Position numbers and translations under genes: made by a program. This document shows, one piece after another, positions 59,997-64,000 of a stretch of 64,000 bases of DNA (the first letter of the stretch is position 1; every line of letters begins with the position of its first letter). Origin of the DNA: a bacterium (GTDB lineage: Bacteria > Planctomycetota > Planctomycetia > Pirellulales > Pirellulaceae); contig WGNR01000010.1 in the NCBI GenBank assembly GCA_016124445.1, positions 1-64,000 on the forward strand, read 5' to 3'. A model generated the notes under the pieces. The model had not been told where the DNA came from. It saw only the letters and a program-made list of their open reading frames with translations, and ran no database searches.

Positions 59997-62704
59997 AGCT
60001 GGTACGCGCGCCTCCGGAAGTAAAGACGTACGACCTCGGCAACCGTATTGATGAGGAACGTCAGTACAAACAAAACCAATGCTGAAAGAAACAGCACGCG
60101 ATAATGCGAACTTCCTTGAACCGCCTCAGGCAGTTCGATTGCGATGTTAGTGCTCAGCGTACGGAACCCATTGAACAGGCTCCAATCTTCGATTGGCGTG
60201 TTTCCGCCTGCCATTAGCACGATCATCGTTTCTCCGGCGACGCGGCCCAGGCCGATCATCAAGGCGGAGAAGAGACCGCTCATGGCGGTGGGAATCACGA
60301 CACGAACGGTCGTTTGCCAGGCCGTCGCACCACAGCCAAGCGATGCCGAACGGAGATGGGACGGAACGGTCGAAAGGGCGTCGTCAGCGATCGTGTAAAT
60401 GATAGGGATAACGGCAAAGCCCATGACGAATCCAACGATCAGCGAATTGCGTTGGTCGTAGTCGCCGATATAGGTTCCCCGCGGATCCCAGCCTGCCATG
60501 TCGAGCATCGCTCCGAGTACGATTGCCAGCACCACGGTACCGACCGTTAATACCAGGAACTTGATGATTGCCAGCGAGGTGAACCGGAACCGTGACGAGC
60601 GAGCAACCTGGGTTCGCCAATACTCGTTGATGCCGTAGACGTCGAGTAAAAACATCACTAGCGCGCTGAAGGGAAGTAAAATCAAGAGCCAACCGCCCAC
60701 GCCAGAACCTTTTTCAGGATGGGCCAGCCAGAATTTGATGTCGCCTAGAAAGAGCCAGTTTTCGATTGCAGGGCCAACCTGGTAGGCGCCATAGATCCCC
60801 AAAAGTAGAAGCGGTATGAGGAACAAAAGTCGGTAAGACTGCAAACGAAGCGTGAATGCCCGAGGCATCAATTGCCAGATGAATCCGCCGAAAAGGATCG
60901 TGAAAGGGACGATGAAAAACGAGCCGAGGCAAGCCGGAATAATCTTCTCGACGATCGGCGCAAAGACCAGTGCGGCGACAAACCCCAGCACCACGCTCGG
61001 CAGGCTGGCCATCATTTCGACAGTTGGCTTGACGAGCAGGCGAGTTCGCCGCGTGCTGAATTCGCTGGTATAAACGGCGGCCAGTAATGCCAGCGGCGCG
61101 CCGAACATCATCGAATAGAACGTTGCTTTGAACGTCCCGGAGATCAAAGGGAACAACGAGTACTTCAGTTCGTCTTCAATCTTCGACGACGAACTTTGCC
61201 ACATGTTCAGCGGTTGGGGGTAGCCTTCGTACCAGACCGGCAGGAACAGCGAGGCCAACGTGATATCAGGAAATCCAGGCGAGAGAGCGTAGTGCGAAAA
61301 CTTGCCGCCTGATTCGATCAACAGCCCATCGTCGCGCGGCGCGATGCGTGCCAGCGAGATTTCGGCCTCGTCCGAAACCACCATGTCGGCCACGTGCTTC
61401 TCGGTGGTCATGTGATACAGCGAGCAAAGTCCGTTGGCGAAACCTACCAGAAACATCCGGCTGCGTGCCGAAACACCAAAAGCGGAAACGGCGGCGGGAC
61501 CTTGCGGAAAGGTATGGGCTTTCACCAGGGCGAACCCATCGGCCGAGATTCGATTGGCGAAGCGGTTGTCCCGACGATCTTCCAGGCGAATCTGGAACCA
61601 CCCGGAAAACTGGCCATCGCTATCGCCGACAAACAGCGTTTCGCGGCCCAGGATCCATTGGCAAGCGGTCAGCGTCGATTCGGAATCAGGCAACAGATCA
61701 ACACGTTCGGCGATTTGAATGTTCTTCTTGTCGCGAATGTCGTAGCGAACCAGCATGCCGGAACGATCAGCCGCGTAGACGTTGTTTCCCAGTCCATTTA
61801 TCAGCAGAAACGAAGGGGCGTCACTGTGATTTCCGACCCGGGGTAGATCAAACGTTTCCGATTGCAGTTTGACCTTGCCGGTCAGCAGGCTCTTCTTCTC
61901 AGTGACGATCCCCAGCAGCAGTTTTTGATCGGCAGTCAGGGCAGTGAAGGTCAGCGATTTGCTGCTTAATCCTCGGTTGCCCCCTACAGGGATATGATCT
62001 ACCAGGCGGATTTCCGAATCGCTGACTTGGATCGAATCGCCCAGGGTCGCTTCGATCTGCTGCAGGCGGTATTGCCCCTGCGAGGTCAACTGGACGACCC
62101 CTTCTTTATAAACGACTGAGTCGCCCGGTTCGCGGAGTGATGGCGAGGAAGGCTTGCCGGATTGATCGTGCAGCCAATCCTTGATTTCAACTGGATCGAC
62201 AAAGTCCGTCTTGAATTGAATGTCGCCGGAGCGAATCGTTCCGTCGGCCAGGCCCAGCAAAATACTTGTTTCGCCGGTAAGCGTCGAAACGGCCGTGATC
62301 TGAACGTTCTCGACCAGTGCGACCTCGTGTACGACTTCAAAAGAGGAGGTGATCGGTTGGCTGTCGTCCTTGACCGGCGCGTCAGGTGGAGTGAGGCGAA
62401 CGATTTTAAGCGTGCCGCCGCGGGTCAGCAGCCAGCCCATCGTTTGGTATTCGTTCAACTCGAAATGAATGACTTCGCCCGATTCCAGCGGCGACGGCCG
62501 AACGCTGACCTCGTTGACTACAGCACTGCGGAAGAGTGGTACCACTTCCATCACCAGAACCAATGCCACCAGGCAAACGGCAATGATCGTTCCGATGCCG
62601 CCAACGGTGATGACCCCCTCGGAAAGCACGTCTGACAAGCGCACGCTCCAGTGAGTTTTGAGCTTGCGCTTGCGTCCGGTGAATCTAGACTGGGGGACGT
62701 TCAT
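59993..62704 (-). CDS. pstC: Phosphate ABC permease PstC with beta-propeller-like insert
   Basis: The 903-aa protein is three times the usual length. A first helix lies at about 33-56. It is followed by a soluble region of about 460 residues rich in blades such as TSILLGLADGTIRSGDI and MFLVGFANGLCSLYHMTTEK, suggesting a WD40-like propeller. The permease core starts near residue 525 (LISGTFKATFYSMMFGAPLA) and includes LGCGATAWQTTVRVVIPTAM. The start is taken at ATG 62704 (MNVPQSRFTGRK), without a clear ribosome binding site. Confidence 0.92.
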   Translation of the reverse strand: MNVPQSRFTGRKRKLKTHWSVRLSDVLSEGVITVGGIGTIIAVCLVALVLVMEVVPLFRSAVVNEVSVRPSPLESGEVIHFELNEYQTMGWLLTRGGTLKIVRLTPPDAPVKDDSQPITSSFEVVHEVALVENVQITAVSTLTGETSILLGLADGTIRSGDIQFKTDFVDPVEIKDWLHDQSGKPSSPSLREPGDSVVYKEGVVQLTSQGQYRLQQIEATLGDSIQVSDSEIRLVDHIPVGGNRGLSSKSLTFTALTADQKLLLGIVTEKKSLLTGKVKLQSETFDLPRVGNHSDAPSFLLINGLGNNVYAADRSGMLVRYDIRDKKNIQIAERVDLLPDSESTLTACQWILGRETLFVGDSDGQFSGWFQIRLEDRRDNRFANRISADGFALVKAHTFPQGPAAVSAFGVSARSRMFLVGFANGLCSLYHMTTEKHVADMVVSDEAEISLARIAPRDDGLLIESGGKFSHYALSPGFPDITLASLFLPVWYEGYPQPLNMWQSSSSKIEDELKYSLFPLISGTFKATFYSMMFGAPLALLAAVYTSEFSTRRTRLLVKPTVEMMASLPSVVLGFVAALVFAPIVEKIIPACLGSFFIVPFTILFGGFIWQLMPRAFTLRLQSYRLLFLIPLLLLGIYGAYQVGPAIENWLFLGDIKFWLAHPEKGSGVGGWLLILLPFSALVMFLLDVYGINEYWRTQVARSSRFRFTSLAIIKFLVLTVGTVVLAIVLGAMLDMAGWDPRGTYIGDYDQRNSLIVGFVMGFAVIPIIYTIADDALSTVPSHLRSASLGCGATAWQTTVRVVIPTAMSGLFSALMIGLGRVAGETMIVLMAGGNTPIEDWSLFNGFRTLSTNIAIELPEAVQGSSHYRVLFLSALVLFVLTFLINTVAEVVRLYFRRRAYQL

Positions 62705-62830
62705 GAAAAAGCGAAAAACCTTGTTGCCATCGCGGGTGGCGGTAGGAGACTGGTGCCGGATAAGGCAAAGGCCTCCCACTTTTCAGCTGAGGGTAGGCGG
62801 CCGATTCCGATCGTCGGTGCTGGTGAGAAA

Positions 62831-63805
62831 CTACTTCGCTTGAATGCCTACCTGTTCTAACTGCTGCTTGGCGATCGAAGCTGGAATCGGAAGATAACCA
62901 TCTTTGACCACCGCCTTTTGTCCCTGTTGGCTGTAGATGTACTTCAGGAACTCTCGACGCAGTGGATCCAATTCGCTGCCTGGGCGGTAGTTCACGTTGA
63001 TATACAGAAAACGGGAAAGGGGATAGTCATCCGCATTCTCGGCGGTCGGTTCGACGAAATCGTCTCCTTCAACGGCCAATGGCAACGCGCGAACGTCTGA
63101 GGTGCGATAGCCAATCCCACTGTAGCCGATCCCAAACTGGTCGGTAGCGACCCCTTGCACGACCGACGAACTGCCAGGCTGCTCTTTCACCGTTGGCTTG
63201 TAGTCGCCGCCGAATAGGGCGTTCTCTTTGAAAAAGGCGTAGGTGCCGGAGGCCGAGTTACGACCGTACAAACTGATCGGAGATTGAGCGAAGGCACCAC
63301 CCTGCCTAAGTTGGCCCCACGTCGTGATGTCCTCCTTCAAGCCACCTTTGCGGTTGGTTGAGAAGATCGCATCGATCTGGGGCAACGACAAACCTTTGAT
63401 CGGATTGTCCTTGTTGACGTAAACAGCCAGCATGTCGATGCTGGTGCTCAGTGTGGTTGGCTTGTAACCGTAACGCTTCTCGAAGTCGTCGATCTCGTTG
63501 GCCTTCATCGGGCGGCTCATTGGGCCGAACGTGGCCGTTCCCTGAATCAACGCCGGTGGGGCGGTCGAGGAGCCTTTGCCTTCGATCTCGATCTGTACGT
63601 TGGGGTAGATCTCTTGAAAGCCTTCCGCCCACAGGGTCATCATGTTGTTCATCGTGTCCGACCCAATGCTCTTGATCGTGCCCGAGACGCCAGAGACTCG
63701 CTCGTAAGTCGGAAGGTCTGGGTCGACTTGTAATTGAGCCATCAGTACGCCCGGGCAGCAGCACGCCAGAACCAGAGAAAGCAGCAGCGACGGGTGGCGC
63801 GACAT
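62831..63805 (-). CDS. pstS: Phosphate-binding protein PstS
   Basis: The 324-aa product has a signal peptide (LLLSLVLACCCPGVLMAQ). The phosphate-binding family pattern follows: IKSIGSDTMNNMMTLWAEGF, EGKGSSTAPPALIQGTATFG, YGRNSASGTYAFFKENALFG and QGVATDQFGIGYSGIGY. Cysteines near the cleavage site could allow lipidation. ATG 63805 follows AAGGG by nine bases. It is the first gene of the leftward pst operon, and a direct-repeat motif lies about 90 bases upstream. Confidence 0.94.
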   Translation of the reverse strand: MSRHPSLLLSLVLACCCPGVLMAQLQVDPDLPTYERVSGVSGTIKSIGSDTMNNMMTLWAEGFQEIYPNVQIEIEGKGSSTAPPALIQGTATFGPMSRPMKANEIDDFEKRYGYKPTTLSTSIDMLAVYVNKDNPIKGLSLPQIDAIFSTNRKGGLKEDITTWGQLRQGGAFAQSPISLYGRNSASGTYAFFKENALFGGDYKPTVKEQPGSSSVVQGVATDQFGIGYSGIGYRTSDVRALPLAVEGDDFVEPTAENADDYPLSRFLYINVNYRPGSELDPLRREFLKYIYSQQGQKAVVKDGYLPIPASIAKQQLEQVGIQAK

Positions 63806-63891
63806 AGGATTTAACCCTTCAAGAAGCATGATCAATCGATTGTTTTTCTGGGGTGCGGTCGTTCCAAGATTCCGCATGCGGGCGAAATTCG

Positions 63892-63909
63892 CATTAACCA
63901 TGCGCTAAC
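63892..63909 (-). promoter_or_regulatory. Candidate Pho-box-like direct repeat
   Basis: On the minus strand GTTAGCG (63909-63903) and GTTAATG (63898-63892) are 7-base direct repeats separated by four bases, the 11-base period of PhoB half-sites. The sequence itself differs from the enterobacterial CTGTCAT consensus. It lies 87-104 bases before pstS. Confidence 0.4.
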
Positions 63910-64000
63910 ACTGCGAAAAGTCGCCCTTGCTGGGCCAAAACGGAAGAGAAACAGGCGATTACCTGGGGATTTTCGGTCGTTTTGGCTAACCCGTTATCTT

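Overview
The window reads as chromosomal DNA of a planctomycete, most likely the family Pirellulaceae (Blastopirellula/Bremerella-like). The support is two DUF1559 pseudopilin-like proteins paired with small secreted lipoproteins, Cys-type and degenerate sulfatases, a DUF5690 transporter next to a XylR/AraC-type regulator, a stand-alone formylmethanofuran dehydrogenase subunit C gene beside mobA, and Pst phosphate permeases with very large extracytoplasmic inserts. The genus is inferred, not shown.

Positions 1 to about 13.43 kb are the right-hand part of an integrative element. Its cargo operon (leftward, 3063 to below 1) encodes DUF1257 (Ycf35-like), DUF2997, a TOPRIM protein, a Ycf46-like AAA+ ATPase and a small protein cut by the window edge. 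Next come a membrane protein, an orphan restriction-controller-like regulator behind a C-box-like operator, decayed PD-(D/E)XK and ThiF genes, a large serine recombinase, a DUF3102-like protein, an unknown 486-aa protein, a small HTH protein and a tyrosine integrase. Three copies of one 26-bp operator precede the recombinase, DUF3102 and HTH genes and suggest a dedicated regulon. The element ends in a stack of short repeats that may have supplied the 5' end of the neighbouring sulfatase gene.

From 13.4 to 22.7 kb lie chromosomal genes: sulfatase, an unannotated 49-codon membrane ORF, secreted HExxH peptidase, HIT hydrolase, secreted proteins and a 1290-aa secreted glycosidase-like protein. 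From 22.8 to 34.9 kb is a divergent polysaccharide locus. Leftward: Wzz-like protein, O-antigen ligase, WecG/TagA glycosyltransferase and a sulfatase-fold protein, behind a candidate attenuator. Rightward: CelD-type acetyltransferase, polysaccharide deacetylase, flippase, GT4, PlsC and CdsA. A tRNA-Ser(CGA) at 34.96 kb is followed by a scar with two gene remnants. From 35.7 to 42.5 kb are a Tat-type phosphoesterase, DUF1559/lipoprotein pairs and the XylR-type regulator with its transporter, with direct-repeat operators between. An ABC-2 exporter operon (47.1 to 42.8 kb) follows, then two unknown genes, DinB, mobA/fhcC and a DUF4212/acetate-permease-like symporter pair.

The window closes with a leftward seven-gene phosphate operon: pstS, pstC, pstA, pstB, a P460-like secreted protein, phoU and an OmpR/PhoB-type regulator. 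That regulator has lost the phosphoacceptor aspartate, and a candidate direct-repeat Pho-type box lies upstream of pstS. No CRISPR array, rRNA or origin was seen.
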